64,000 bases of DNA from Seiridium cupressi (GCA_036674765.1 JARVKI010000003.1:868001-932000); one strand, 5' to 3'. Counted from the stretch's first letter, positions 43,922 through 55,769 are shown. Made by a program: numbers and translations. The notes: generated from the sequence alone by a model not told the origin.

Positions 43922-46300
43922 TCAACCAATGTTGAACTCACTAGCCGCGCTCATCACGGCTTTCATTTTCATGCGCATTCGCTTGGCTGCGTCTTCATCA
44001 GCCTCGCCAATAACATCTTCCTTGTCGACCGTTCTGCTCTTCGGCACGACATGATCATCACCCGCAGATTTCCTCTTTGCAGATTTCTGCTGTTGCCCGC
44101 CCTTGATGACGCGCCTCGTCGGTCCGCCTCCGATGCCGCCCGGAGCCTCACGTAACCCAAAGCTCTTTGCTGTATGACCTAGATGTAGCTGTGTAATGTC
44201 GAAATACACGCGCTCGTCTTTGACATGAGTCGCGTATGCCCTGATATAAGACCGGAAGGCCTGACGTGCGGAATCGAGTAGCTTGCTTCCGCTCTTCTCC
44301 GAATCAAGCAGCCTCTGCTCGAGGTGCAACTGCAAGGCTTCGGCACGCTTGAACGGAGACTTCTCACTCTCGAGTGTTGGTGGTGTTGCGCTCGAGGGGG
44401 AAGATACTGGTAGTGTTATCGGGGAGATGAAGCCCTTTTCGATAATGCTGTCCGAAGACTGGCCAGTCATATTGGGAGCCTGCAAGTGAGATATGTAACC
44501 CTCCTCGCATCCCGGCTGAAGGAAAAGCACCGCTTTGCCTGTTCGCCCCGCTCGTGCTGTTCGCCCCATGCGGTGAACATGGTCATCAGTACTAAACGCC
44601 GGATCATACTCGATAACCAGATCTACTGCTGGAACATCTAGACCTCGGGAAGAAATGTCGGTTGTAATCAGCACTGATGGCTCCTCTTCTGCTGTGAAAG
44701 CTGCTAGCGTTGCAGTGCGGACTGGCTGTTGCAGAGATCCATGAAGTTTGAACAATGCTATTTTGGGGTTGGCCGGAGAAGTGATGTAAGCAGCCTCAGC
44801 AACAGTGTTGGCGGTAGGTGATGCGTCCTCCTTCGATGTAGGCGCTGGTGTGGATCGCAGGAGGTCGAAGTGAAAGTTGACAGAGTCTGCGCAGGATATG
44901 AAGATTATAGCCTTCATTACAGAGCCTTTTCGTGCAAAAGTCGACTTGAGTAGCGCCAGCAACGTGACTAGCCTTGGCTTAGCAGCCGCAATAATGTAGG
45001 TCTGCTTGAGCTGTGCTGGTGCAGAAAATACGGAATCGTTGACCTCGACATCAGCGTCTTGGTCAGATTTCGTTGCGGTGATATGAACGGCATCTTGAAG
45101 AGAAATTTCGCCGAGTTTCTGGACGTTCATCTTCATAGTAGCAGAACAAAGCACTGTTACACGTCTTTGGGGCAGGACATCAAGATTGACACCATCCCCG
45201 TTCTGCTTCTTCAGGTCTTCTTGTCTGACCTGACTGACGATACTCTTCAGTTCGTCTTCGAAGCCCATCTCCATCAATCGATCTCCCTCATCGAGCACCA
45301 ACCATCGTACTGTCCCTACGTCGAGCACCTTGGTATGGTCGAGATGATCAGAAAGACGTCCAGGCGTTGCAATTAGGATGTTGACTCCTTTCCGTATACG
45401 CGCCTTTTCCGATTTCTTGCTCTCTCCACCAATTACTGTTGTGCTCACGATCCAAGGGGCGCATCGTAAGACCTTTTCGAGAACGGCAGCGATCTGCTTG
45501 CACAGCTCTCTCGTTGGGGCCAGAATTATGGCAAACAACCCAGAATTGCGATGTATTTTCGTTCCCGTACTTATCCCGTCTTCTGTATGACTGAGGGCCA
45601 TAATGCGCTGGACGATCGGCAAGAGATAGGCCAGTGTTTTTCCCGAACCAGTCTCAGCCTGGAGAAAAGCATCACTATCGTCCTTGACCAACGGAGGGAT
45701 TGTATTCTTCTGTATGGATGTGGGTGCTTTCATCTCGAGTTTGCTGGACAGATGCTGAGCAATCCGCTTCGACAAGCCCAAGGCATGGAAGTTTTCGGCC
45801 TCCTCTGATAGCGGCGCATTCGAGGGTCTCGCCGGCTCGACATCCTCCACTGGATCTTCAAATACAGTCTTCTGCGTAGGGTTCGAAGTAAATAGTCTCG
45901 AGGTCACCTGGCCTGACTTGACAAACTGATTGCTTCCTTGGTTTCCGCCGGAGCTGATGCTTCCCGGAGGTAGCTTCCCAGTCAAATACGATATCGTCTT
46001 CGAGTCTGCGGCCGGTCGGCCTGATGCGGCGCTGGGTCTCGTACGGAGGTCATTCGATTCCTCGCCGAACGTCTTCTGTCGCTTCGAAGGTCTGTCGTCG
46101 CTGTCGCCGCCTCTGCCGACTTCACGAGTCCTCTCCAGTGGGGTTCCATTTGCGCCATCCCACGAATTATCGTGATTGCCCTTCTTCGCACTGCGTTGCG
46201 CATGCACTCGATCTCTCCAGCGGCCACCGGCAAACTTGACTTTCTGCTTCAGCGGAGCAGTACCGACGTTAAAGTTCAAAATCATACCACTGTCTGCCAT
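43922..46300 (-). CDS. DBP7: DEAD-box ATP-dependent RNA helicase Dbp7
   Basis: Nucleolar helicase of 60S ribosomal subunit assembly. Intronless, 792 residues. The start MADSGMILNFN with the nearby K-F-A-G-G-R-W-R-D-R is the Dbp7 N-terminal signature. Helicase motifs in order: Q motif with Gln at residue 197, Walker A AETGSGKT (215-222), PTRELC, TPGRL, DEGD in place of DEAD, SAT, the RGLDVP stretch and HRMGRTARAG. The region after residue 640 carries the helical tail of the family and ends with a basic stretch. All catalytic motifs are intact. Confidence 0.96.
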   Translation of the reverse strand: MADSGMILNFNVGTAPLKQKVKFAGGRWRDRVHAQRSAKKGNHDNSWDGANGTPLERTREVGRGGDSDDRPSKRQKTFGEESNDLRTRPSAASGRPAADSKTISYLTGKLPPGSISSGGNQGSNQFVKSGQVTSRLFTSNPTQKTVFEDPVEDVEPARPSNAPLSEEAENFHALGLSKRIAQHLSSKLEMKAPTSIQKNTIPPLVKDDSDAFLQAETGSGKTLAYLLPIVQRIMALSHTEDGISTGTKIHRNSGLFAIILAPTRELCKQIAAVLEKVLRCAPWIVSTTVIGGESKKSEKARIRKGVNILIATPGRLSDHLDHTKVLDVGTVRWLVLDEGDRLMEMGFEDELKSIVSQVRQEDLKKQNGDGVNLDVLPQRRVTVLCSATMKMNVQKLGEISLQDAVHITATKSDQDADVEVNDSVFSAPAQLKQTYIIAAAKPRLVTLLALLKSTFARKGSVMKAIIFISCADSVNFHFDLLRSTPAPTSKEDASPTANTVAEAAYITSPANPKIALFKLHGSLQQPVRTATLAAFTAEEEPSVLITTDISSRGLDVPAVDLVIEYDPAFSTDDHVHRMGRTARAGRTGKAVLFLQPGCEEGYISHLQAPNMTGQSSDSIIEKGFISPITLPVSSPSSATPPTLESEKSPFKRAEALQLHLEQRLLDSEKSGSKLLDSARQAFRSYIRAYATHVKDERVYFDITQLHLGHTAKSFGLREAPGGIGGGPTRRVIKGGQQQKSAKRKSAGDDHVVPKSRTVDKEDVIGEADEDAAKRMRMKMKAVMSAASEFNIG

Positions 46301-46989
46301 CTTGTCGAAGTTGCTCCCGTATGCTGATCCTGGAATGTCGCAGTCCGACAGACTTTTCTACTTGTAGGAACTTTTTAGCGGTCAAAAACGGAAAGTGGGG
46401 CGATATTTTGGCGGGGTCTTCTGTGGGCTTTCGCGCTACAGCCCAGTACCTTGTTCCTATGTAACTAGTGCTAGCCAGACAGTATCTAAGTGGATTGATA
46501 GCGGCAGAGGCACCAGCAGAACTACACTTTCAGTTGTACGTACAATGGTTGTAATACTTCTGTACATAGAGCCCGAGAAACAACACTGATGAGACTCTAA
46601 ATCATAGAGAAATACAGCCGCACATATAGAAATTAGCAGTAGGTTACTAATTCATCATCGGTGCACCTTGTTCGCTGACTTATGCGACTTAAAACTATGT
46701 AACCATAAACGAAGAGAAATGCTGAAGGGACGAGGCTTGGAAGGAAATTCGGCTTGAGCATATGCGGGCTATAACTGATAAAAAAATCGAATAAACAGCA
46801 AAAATAAACTCCCATGGGTGGTGGTATATCCACGTTAGGTGTACATGTCCTAAATTTTTAGCTAAGCCAAACCTCAACGCTTACTACTAGCGCTTGGTAA
46901 CACATTACAATTTATACAACGATGGAGATAGTCACCTTGGCAGGTATACTAAGAACTACCCTTGGAATATGTGCTTTTGTTTTCGCTAA
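46301..46989. other. AT-rich intergenic: DBP7 promoter
   Basis: AT-rich from about 46440; short hydrophobic frames on the - strand (46633-46877) have no recognised match. Confidence 0.45.
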
Positions 46990-48130
46990 GTGGCGATGCT
47001 CATTCGTATACTGACTTAGCTATGCAGTGGCTACCTGAGCTCTTTTATTCGCGAAACATGAGGAGAGCATTTACTCCCTCCAGCATTAATTGGCCACCAC
47101 TGTCCTCGGCAATGGCTAGCCGTTCCAAGAGGCTTTCACTTCATTCAAAAGCCCAAATATTGTAGTGCTTCTTTTGCCAATATGAAGTATCTGTATTTTT
47201 CAGAAGCCCGTCTACCTGAATAAAGGTACGATCATAATTCAACAGGCGTCTTTAATCACCATATATCTGTTCTCAGAGGTAAGGTCCTACGTTTATCCTC
47301 TGGTCGTCAATCTAGATCCTTGCCGTTACTTGTCAAGTTTGGCAGATCTCACAATACAACACTTGGAGTCCGCAATTTCTTTATCAAGCATACTTGGCGA
47401 GTTATTGGGGCTATACTCAGCAAGTGTATGTGCGACACATTTCTCTATATATTCGGCGAGGTGGAAGGCCGAGAGCGGCAGGCCACGCTCGTTCAAATAT
47501 ACTTTTAGCTTTTTGGGTGACCCATGGGCTCTGCCAAGGGCAAGAAGGAGGATTTGGAGCAGGCTGCGTTCCTGTCCGTACATCCCAAGTTTGTGCTGCT
47601 ATAGCTGAGGTAACGATCGAGTTTATAGCATACCTCGATGCCTCTCTCTCCCACAAAAGTTTCAAGTCCGTAAGCAGAGACTGGAAGATCACGATACCTA
47701 TCGAACGTAAATCAGTCCACTATATGCATCATCGACGAATAATAAACTGTCATATACTAGAGTTACACAATCCTCTCGGTGTAGAGTGAAGGTTGGATGA
47801 CAAAAAAGGACCTCAGTTTGCTCACTCACATATTGTGGCCTTGTCTAGCAAGGTAATAATCTCGGAGAACCACCTCATCAACGCTGAAGTTTGCGAGAGC
47901 TTGAGTGAGGAGTTCCCGATCATGTCCAGTAGCCAGGAGAGTGCGGGAAACAGCGATTTCTCTTCCAATCCTTCTTAGGGCTCTCTCATATTCTTAAGGC
48001 CGGGTTCGGTGTGATCAATCTGAAATCTCGGTCAATAACGTCTGTGCCGAGTGTGACTCGTTTCAAAGACACAGGACACGATTTCGAAATAGTCAATAAC
48101 GCTAGAGACTAAATTCGGTCTGCATGGCGT
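46990..48130 (-). pseudogene. decayed F-box/LRR-type gene
   Basis: Protein-like pieces follow one another on the - strand but in different frames. Piece 1 (about 48110-47980) has VIDYFEIVSCVFETS, a TGA, then HTEPGLKNMRE. Piece 2 (47990-47830) has ALRRIGREIAVS and HDRELLTQALAN and ends at a canonical GTGAGT donor. Piece 3 from 47697 joins in phase 2 and has LPVSAYGLETF. Piece 4 (47583-47326) has LLQILLLALGRAHGSP and GLPLSAFHLAEYIEK. A further trace, LLERLAIAEDSGGQ, lies near 47110. Such text (head-to-tail leucine-rich stretches after HDRELLxxAL) resembles fungal F-box proteins of unknown target. At least one stop and two frameshifts make it a relic. Confidence 0.45.
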
Positions 48131-49042
48131 GAAACTCTGAAAAATATCGGGTTGCGAACAGAGGGAGCAGCAAAGCATCGATATGCTTACGGCTCAGGCG
48201 CTATGCCTGGTGTTCTGAGAGGCCGTCCAGGCATGCCAAGACGTCAAGGAGAAATTTCCGAAGGTAGCGATAGCAGATTTGAGGAGTCCATTCCATGTGC
48301 AGTGGCTGGATTCAGCCTCGTGACTAGCATTGATACAATCCCCAGTAAGGCGGTAGGTGAGCGACATTTGTGTCAGCAAAGATGCAGCCCGTGTTTCCCG
48401 GACATGACAATACAATGCAAGCACGGAACACACTAGGTCTGGTAGGATACTGCCGCTCGGAGTGGACACTGACTGGCACGGGGATTGGCGCAGTTCCCAG
48501 AGAGACACGTCTATGCATCATGACAGTGTCAACCTATAACAATGATGGCGCCAGTTATTTGTTTCAGTCAGACTGTCCTTTGATTACATGTAGTATAGGC
48601 AAGTTCCCTACAGCCGGTATGTGGGGCAATGGAGTTAGGCGCCTCTTGTAATGGGGCATTTTATTCTGCTGAGGGATCGAATCCTGTTGACCCAATAGCT
48701 CACGCACTGCGAGAACTGATCCCGGGCGCATCTTGGAACTATTGGTCCGCGCATCTTTTCAAGTGTCTCAAAACTATGCGTCCTGCCATGAACAAATCTC
48801 TTGGCCAGATGAGTTTCAGCCTTGAGGCTGACAGACCGGGCGAAAGTGCTTAGTGGGTTCAGGTCTTCTGACAAACTGAGTTAGCCTTGTGGAAAATGCG
48901 GTGACTCAAACGGCGTGTGGCACCATGGCGTGTGGCACCATCGCGTGTAGTAGCAGGGCCAAGATATAAAACGTTCTCTCGGGAGCTTCGCTCTCACGGA
49001 GATGACTGGTTGCTCGGGCATTGCTCCCGCAATTCCAACGAT
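48131..49042. other. intergenic, upstream of the coiled-coil gene
   Basis: No intact gene. May include the lost 5' part of the F-box-like relic. The short tandem repeat at 48914 is listed separately. Confidence 0.45.
48914..48943. repeat. 15-bp tandem duplication
   Basis: Two copies of CGTGTGGCACCATGG, the second with one change (C for G near the end), followed by a partial third CGTGT. It lies 100 bases before the start chosen for the coiled-coil gene. Confidence 0.85.
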
Positions 49043-50113
49043 ATGACCATGACAATCGCAAACAAAATCTGCGATGCAGCACCTCGCAACAGCCAGCTGC
49101 TGTCAATTCTCTTGCAGACACAGTATGCGACAATAGACTTGGATCAACAAAGGGACAGCGTAGCTCGTATTGAAGAGAGGCTGTTGACCGTGCGCCAACG
49201 CATCAAGCAGTTGGATGAGAAGCGCGAATCGGGTCTGAAAAAACACAAGTCTTACCGCGACAGCGTCGTCAAGAAATTTGCGTATCGACTCAGCGGCCAT
49301 AGCGACGAGTTTGCCGCCCGAAAGGATCAAGGTGAACAAGAGTATTTTGAAGTACTACAACAGGGGCAGCAGGCCAAGGAGGAGGAAGACAGGTTATTGG
49401 CTGAGAAGGTCGAGGCGCTTACTGTTCGAACCTCTCTCGAGCAGGTTGTGAAGCGCCGCACCGAAGCTCAAAACCAGCTTGATGCGCTGTATGATAGCAT
49501 TTTCCACGGTCCCACCCCAGAATTTCCAGAGGAGGATGAACTGGAGAGAAAGGCCGAGGAAGCACTCAGCATCTATCACTTCGAGGGTTTCAAGGCCGCC
49601 AGTAATCGAGAGATTCTTGAGACTTTGAAGGCCGCAAGAGACCAGGCAGTCCTGGCATTGAATGAAATCGTCGAGGCTCTTCGTGGCGGCATTCTTGCTT
49701 CGAGCATGACCGAGAAGAAAAGGCTAGAGACCGCCGAAACTGCACTTGCGGAAACATATGGGCTTGTGAGAATGGCACAGGAAATGTCACCCACTGTGCC
49801 AACGCTCCCAGTCGTAGAAATACGCGTCAAGCTCATAACCGGCGAAGCATACGACAATCCCTGGGGCCGGATGGCTGTTCACGACAGAATTCGCGATTGG
49901 AGGACTGGTGCTCAGAGGTGCGTAACTGATCTGGACAAACAACTGGTCATCGCGAAGTCACATTACGACGAAACTTGCAAGAACATGACAGTCAAGTCAA
50001 AGGCTCTAAATTCAGTCAAGCAGGCGTTGCAATCATGCAGGACCGAAATATTTGTGATCGTCGAGTCCGCTGAACTCCACGCGGAGCCAGACGACGGCCT
50101 GCCCCCTTATTGA
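49043..50113 (+). CDS. coiled-coil protein of unknown function
   Basis: Intronless, 356 residues from the ATG at 49043; the open frame extends further 5' but without ATG. It is rich in Glu, Lys, Gln, Arg and Ala with heptad-like patterning over residues 20-150 (for example VARIEERLLTVRQRIKQLD) and again near 180-270. There is no signal peptide or membrane segment. The short C-terminus is acidic. I recall similar uncharacterised proteins in other ascomycetes but no named domain. Good codon structure and length argue for a real gene. Confidence 0.75.
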   Translation: MTMTIANKICDAAPRNSQLLSILLQTQYATIDLDQQRDSVARIEERLLTVRQRIKQLDEKRESGLKKHKSYRDSVVKKFAYRLSGHSDEFAARKDQGEQEYFEVLQQGQQAKEEEDRLLAEKVEALTVRTSLEQVVKRRTEAQNQLDALYDSIFHGPTPEFPEEDELERKAEEALSIYHFEGFKAASNREILETLKAARDQAVLALNEIVEALRGGILASSMTEKKRLETAETALAETYGLVRMAQEMSPTVPTLPVVEIRVKLITGEAYDNPWGRMAVHDRIRDWRTGAQRCVTDLDKQLVIAKSHYDETCKNMTVKSKALNSVKQALQSCRTEIFVIVESAELHAEPDDGLPPY

Positions 50114-52499
50114 GAAATTGTTTCCGCCTGACGTTGGCAATGGACACAAACACATATTACAAATTGATGTTTGGCGCTTCCGGTCTTGTTCCACATTCCG
50201 GACATTGGAAGCCATGGGAATCTGAGAAAGGTGGACGTAGTGGAGAACTTTTTAACAACATTACAGCGCCATTCATCCGGCTGAGAATAGGTGGGATCAA
50301 ATCGGGAGAATTACCTGATAGTTTGGGATCGCATGGGTTTTGTTGAGTCTGAATAATTCCTCTCTCTCTCTCTCTCTCGCACACACACACACCGAAGGCA
50401 GGAGAGACTTGCATAGCATTGTATCAAGAAACATGCAATCAACATGCAATCGGGAATGTAGATACAATTGCAAATGGCCCAAGCGAACAGTGCCGAGGCG
50501 TCCTGGTGCATGAATATATTGATAGCTCGAGTTATGAATCTCTCCAGTCTTCATAACGTTGTAGTCATCCATCTTCCAGAACAAAACTGGCTCCACCAAT
50601 CTCCGCTGGCGAACAGCTAGACTGATGTGTATAGACGCGGTAAGGTTACATACATGTAGGTAATTTAGGCCGAGTGGGGACTATATGCACACTAGCGGCT
50701 CAAGATATGCCGGGAGCGGTTTTCCCTCGACGATGGCATGGCGCCACGCTAACTAGTTAGTGCTTTGACGAAACACATGAACGCACAGATCTCCAGAGGT
50801 CAGTGTCCAAAGAAACACCGTATGTGATAGGCCGAATAGTCTTGGGATTGCGCTACGCGTTCAGATCATGATTCTTTTGGGAAATCTGTTCATCGGGCGG
50901 GGTATGCTCAAACTTCCCACGCGTTTTTGACAGATCCCGACACAGACAATGTCTTTCTTTCTGCAAGATCACCTCTGGAGCGTTGTCTGTAATCAGTCAC
51001 ACTGACATCTGAGCTCGTTTCAAGGATGTCAGTCGCCCTGTCCGAGAGAAAGACTCGTTGTGGACGGACTATTTCAGGCCGGAAGCAGGACGGCTCAGGA
51101 CGAACATGTCATCGTGGCGTTGGGTCTCTGAGATGGTAAGCATTTTTAGAACGCATTCGCGAACGTGTTGGCGCTATGTGCCCTGCTCTCATTACTCTCT
51201 ACATAGTTTCAATTGTTCCAATAAGTTCAGTAAAATAACCCGGTCTTTATATAAATTATATAGATACAAGCGTATAAAAAGCGAGCCAGAGAGTTTATAT
51301 GGCTAATTCGTATTCGAGTAATGGTTCGATTTTGTGGTACTATTGAAAACAAGGATTCCCTTGCGCTTTGTTTCATGTTTTGCGCGGTGGATCTGAATTT
51401 CAAATGAGCCGCGATTGGCAGTTCGGATGACAGCACCGGCTGCTGGAGCAAAGGGCACGCAGTGAACCGTGAACCTTCAGCCACTATATGAAACCCTGTC
51501 GCGTGTTCACTGCTTGCGTGTCGGAAAGGCTGTTTGTTAGTCAGGGGAATGAGAAGTCTTTATTTTATTTGTTAAAAGCAGGCCTGGCTTGTACAGTTTT
51601 TTCCCACGATGTCTTCATGCTCCATCATGCTAAGGGAGGGGGCCGAGAATTGCAAATTCTCAGTTCTGGGTCAAATCGATCTCACTCGATCGTACGTCTT
51701 GAATTGTTGGAGATCCTGGTAATGGGCGGAATGGATCTGCACAAGTCTCCCTGTACGAAAACCACCAAACTGCTTGTGGCTAGAGCTGGATATATGCCCG
51801 TCATCGCAGCAGGACAGGGGCCATCTTGCAGAGAAGCCTGCACATACTAGGGGTTCGTGCTCGAGGATTGTATAGTGCCATTGGCCAAGTCGAGCGTTTG
51901 GGCGCTGGGATTCCCCATAATAATACCACTTTGACGTCTACAGCGCACGGGGGATGTCACAAAGAAGCAATCGCTCATTGGGTCATTTGCACTGCACAGA
52001 CCCGTCAAAGGACTTGGCATCTTGCAAACCGCTGCACCCGACTGGGATTCGCACTAAGCTGCCGGCTATCGCGACCCAGGCTAAATAAAATAAAGCCTTG
52101 GAATGTGGGAATGTGTGGGTGCAGCCAAGTGTGGGCATTGTTTCAAGCTCATTCATCTCTGCTAAGGATACTGCGAGGAGAGATGTAATCTGCAGGCCAT
52201 ACCCAGGCCCCATGAGTTGAACGGTCAGATACATGTAGGCACAATTCTCCTCGCAGTATAGCGCAGATCTGAGAACCATGCCGCAGGTCCTGTCTGCCCG
52301 GACGGTTTTGCTGCGAAGGGAAGTACGTCCTTGGTGCCTAGGGCCCATGCCAAATGGAATTGACCGTGGAAAAGTTAAAAGACGATGCTCCCCACACATC
52401 TCGAGGCAGGCTCCTTTAGTTCGGTGACTGTGTCCATCATTACCTTTCAAGCTGTTGGTTACTGCGGCTCGACGTCGCCAAGCCAAGATCGCAGTAATC
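50114..52499. other. 2.4-kb gene-free stretch
   Basis: No credible coding region. Holds the microsatellite at 50361-50392 and the 5' flank of the rhodopsin-like gene. Confidence 0.5.
50361..50392. repeat. compound (TC)9-(AC)6 microsatellite
   Basis: Nine TC units (50361-50378), a GC, then six AC units. Likely length-variable. Confidence 0.9.
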
Positions 52500-53859
52500 A
52501 TGTCTGCCACGTCTGGATACGATGAGAATGAGCTGTTGTGGGACATCTTAGGCCCGGGCGACTACGACAATCTCGATGAACCAATACCATGGTCGAACAA
52601 GAAATCTACGTTGATGGGGTTAACGATCACCTTCATGGTACGGCTCGACTACCGCTTAATCGAGGGTCTCTTCAAAATTATACTGACTGGGTTTACCGCA
52701 GTTTCTATCATGGTCGTTCGTCAGCTTCAGGTTATGGGTACGATTCAGGATTGTCAAGTCACCCTGGTGGGATGATCTATTCGTGATTCTTTACCTAATC
52801 GCTGGCTCACTGGGCTCTGTCGCCCTTTTGATGTGTAAGTGGCTTCTGAAACCAGCAGAACTGTGTCTCTGACCTATCTGCCTTAGCAATCTCGTTCGGT
52901 GCTGGACAACACATGTTGTTGTTGACAGTTGGGCAAGCGGGAAAATATCTGGTAGCTTTCTACATGTTCAACGCATGCCTGGATCTTGCGGCAACATTCA
53001 TCAAGCTGTCTCTCCTCTTTCAATATCTACGGATTTTTGAGAGAGGCACCTGGCCATACAAGGCGTCTTTAGCCACCATCGTGCTGGTGACATTATGGGG
53101 ACTAGCTTACTCGATTCTAGCTCTTTTCCCCTGCTGGCCTGTTTCCGATTTCTGGTATTCTCCGGCCGACGCAAAATGCTGGGGATATGGTGCTTGGTCG
53201 ACCGCCGAGCTCGTTGGCACATTCTACAGTCATACTGCTATGAACATGATTCTCGATATCATTATACTGGCCATTCCGTTCCATCTCTACTTTAAAAGCG
53301 ATATGACCTACAAGATGCGCATGGGTTTACTTGCTCTGCTACTTATGGGCGCATTGTACGTCACAGCCTGTGTACTTCCCTCAAGAGAAAGTCTACTAAT
53401 AATACTGTCAGGGTCAACTTCCTCTCCATCTGGCGTTTGCAGACTCTTGTAGAGCACCAAGCCGGCCGGTACCCCACGCACGATCCAACTTGGTACGGAC
53501 CAATATCCCTACTTCTCGCGACGCTCGAGTGCGACTGTGCCAGCATATGCGCTTCGATTCCCATCTTCTGGCCCGTGCTCTCACCATACTTGGGTGCCAT
53601 CTTCGTCACGCAGGAAGTTAGCGTCGAGCACGAGTACCGTGATACGGAAGAGGGAAAGGTCGAGAGTAGCTCCAGCAGTCTGCCTAGGCCGGGTAGTCAA
53701 ACCGAGCTGAGGACGCTGGAGGTCAATGCGAATACGCACTATTTCTACAACGATGCAGTACCAGCGCCGCTACAGCCGCTGTCGAAGCAAGGTGGTACGC
53801 ATACGAAAGTTAGGAGTGACAGTGTTAGAGACAAGAAGAGGGGCTGGGTTCAAATCTGA
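52500..53859 (+). CDS. fungal rhodopsin-like 7TM membrane protein (PTH11-related class)
   Basis: Plasma-membrane-type protein of the large fungal family with a rhodopsin-like domain; ligands unknown. Exons 52500-52637, 52702-52834, 52887-53355 and 53412-53859, introns of 64, 52 and 56 bp, give 395 residues. The family loop motif IVKSPWWDD is recreated in exon 2 after helix 2; helix 3 precedes KYLVAFYMFNACLDLAATFIKLSLLFQYLRIF; a Cys-containing PVSDFW loop and the HTAMNMILDIIILAIPF helix follow. The last 90 residues are a soluble Ser/Thr-rich tail. All introns fall in phase. No CFEM domain. Confidence 0.88.
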
Positions 53860-54579
53860 TATGTATTCCACCATAAGCAAAGCATAGCCGGTGTTTGGGC
53901 GACTTATTCTCTTGCGACTTACGTTTGCGTATGGAGATTGGATATAGTAAGGCATCATTGCAGTCATTACAAAATGCCCATGGGCGCCATTTACATCATC
54001 AACTTGAACAAGCCGCTCTGTGATGTATTATACTTAAAGAGAGACGGAAATGAAGACAGTGGTCTTCAGGATCGAACACGACTCCTGTTTTAAACAATTC
54101 AATCTTTACAGTTAATTGAGTATTCCGTTACAGAAGGCACCGAGTCTTTGCAGCGCAACAATTGTCTGCGTTCTTAGATTAGACGCCAGTATTGTACTTA
54201 TCGCTGTTCTTTCTAGGGCAAATATCAGTGCAATTAAAAATGCCATTGTTAAAAGCTAAAAAAGCTCGATACTCTTAGTTCTCAATCGCGATACCAACCT
54301 AGTCAGTCCAGTCTCGGCGAAATTCCCCGCCTAGTATAATGCCAGTTTGCTAGTCGTGGAGAAGTGCATAGTCGCTAATTGCCAAGGGACCGCAGCTCAC
54401 ATACCTTTCAATCCACAGATAAAATGGCGTGATTGGCCCTGACTGATAAGGCATCGGCACTGCCTACAAGAACAATCATAAATTCAGGGAAGATATTTTG
54501 GGAACTTAAATCCTCTCATTGTTCATTCTAGTCTCGCGTCAGTGTCCAATTCTAACTGGCCCTAGAAAAGAAAGTCAAG
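53860..54579. other. AT-rich intergenic: nitroreductase promoter
   Basis: 720 bp, no gene seen. Confidence 0.5.
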
Positions 54580-55410
54580 ATGGCTGATATCTCCAAGTTC
54601 CTCGAAGCCCGTTATGGAAACCCCGCAGCCGACGGCTCAGGCACAGCTGGTAATCCTACCCTAGAAACACTCTTGCAACACCGATCCGTGAGGAATTTCC
54701 TACCCCAACCACTTCCATCAGGAACTCTTGAGGCTCTGGTTGCAGCCGGCCAGAGCGCGGCCACGTCTTCCAACCTACAAACATGGAGTGTGGTATCCAT
54801 CTTGGACCCTGAGCGCAAAGCGCAAGCCGCCATCCTGAGCGGGGACCAGGACTTCATCCGCCAGGCGCCTCTGTTTCTCGTCTTCTGCGCAGACCTGAGT
54901 AGACTGAGCCGGGTATCGCAACAGCGGGGTACAGCGGGAACGGGTCTCGAATACACCGAGATGTTCTTGATGGCGTCGATCGACGCCGCCCTCGCCGCGC
55001 AGAACGTCTCGGTGGCCGCCGAGTCGCTCGGGCTGGGCATCTGTTACGTCGGCGCCGTGCGGAACAAACCGCGAGATGTCGCCCACTTGCTCCGGTTGCC
55101 AGACCGTGTGATTGCGCTGTTTGGATTGGCTATAGGGTTTCCGGATCCGGCGAGTCCCGCTTCGGTCAAGCCGCGGTTGGGCTTGGACGAGGTTCTACAT
55201 CACGAAACCTGGGACGATGATAGAGAGAAGCAGCATGAGAATTTCGCAAAGTACGATGATGTGCTTGCTAGCTTCAATGCCGGACAGAAGCGTGAGGGCA
55301 TACCCGTTTGGACCGATAGAAGCGCGAAAAGAGTGGCGACAGTGAAATCGCTCAACGGGCGAGATGTATGGAATGAGGTACTCAAGGAGCGCGGATTTGA
55401 TCTTAAGTGA
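54580..55410 (+). CDS. NADPH-dependent nitroreductase family flavoprotein (NfsA/FRP-like)
   Basis: FMN-binding oxidoreductase that reduces nitroaromatics, quinones or free flavin. Intronless, 276 residues, the full length of the NfsA/FRP group. HRSVRNF (residues 34-40) is the FMN phosphate-binding start; QSAATSSNLQTWSVV (58-72) is the second FMN loop; ESLGLGICYVGAVRN (about 149-163) is the third; IGFP and KPRLGLDEVLHHE follow as in FRP-type enzymes. No targeting sequence. The family is mostly bacterial but also occurs in fungi; lack of introns alone does not prove transfer. Confidence 0.9.
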   Translation: MADISKFLEARYGNPAADGSGTAGNPTLETLLQHRSVRNFLPQPLPSGTLEALVAAGQSAATSSNLQTWSVVSILDPERKAQAAILSGDQDFIRQAPLFLVFCADLSRLSRVSQQRGTAGTGLEYTEMFLMASIDAALAAQNVSVAAESLGLGICYVGAVRNKPRDVAHLLRLPDRVIALFGLAIGFPDPASPASVKPRLGLDEVLHHETWDDDREKQHENFAKYDDVLASFNAGQKREGIPVWTDRSAKRVATVKSLNGRDVWNEVLKERGFDLK

Positions 55411-55769
55411 AAGCTGATTTCGATGGGATATATATCGGCTTCTCTTTGATGAGCAAAACTTATACCGACACGCCTAGCACTCTTGTGCTTATAGCATAGA
55501 ATAACCACCCATACAGCGGGACCATCTTAGTAGGAAAGCTGTGGGTACCTATTATTGACGAGATGGTCACGCATATACGAATGACTGTCATGATTGATTG
55601 CTGTCTTTATCAGTTGCTTAATTACTCACGGATAAACCGCATATGCTGCTAGGAGGGATGCCAAACTTAACGCAATCGTCTTGCGTGAGTGGGCATAGAC
55701 TCAGGAACCGACTTATTCTACTCCTTTCTTAAAGCCTCAAAGCCCAAACGTTTCGTGATATTCCCTCCC
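55411..55769. other. short convergent intergenic region
   Basis: 3' flanks of the nitroreductase and the pseudo-hydrolase genes; nothing else seen. Confidence 0.5.

Noticed and set aside
48610..48700. tRNA-like A-box and B-box words
   Set aside because: The GATCGAATCC word lacks a paired T-stem and no acceptor stem can be formed.
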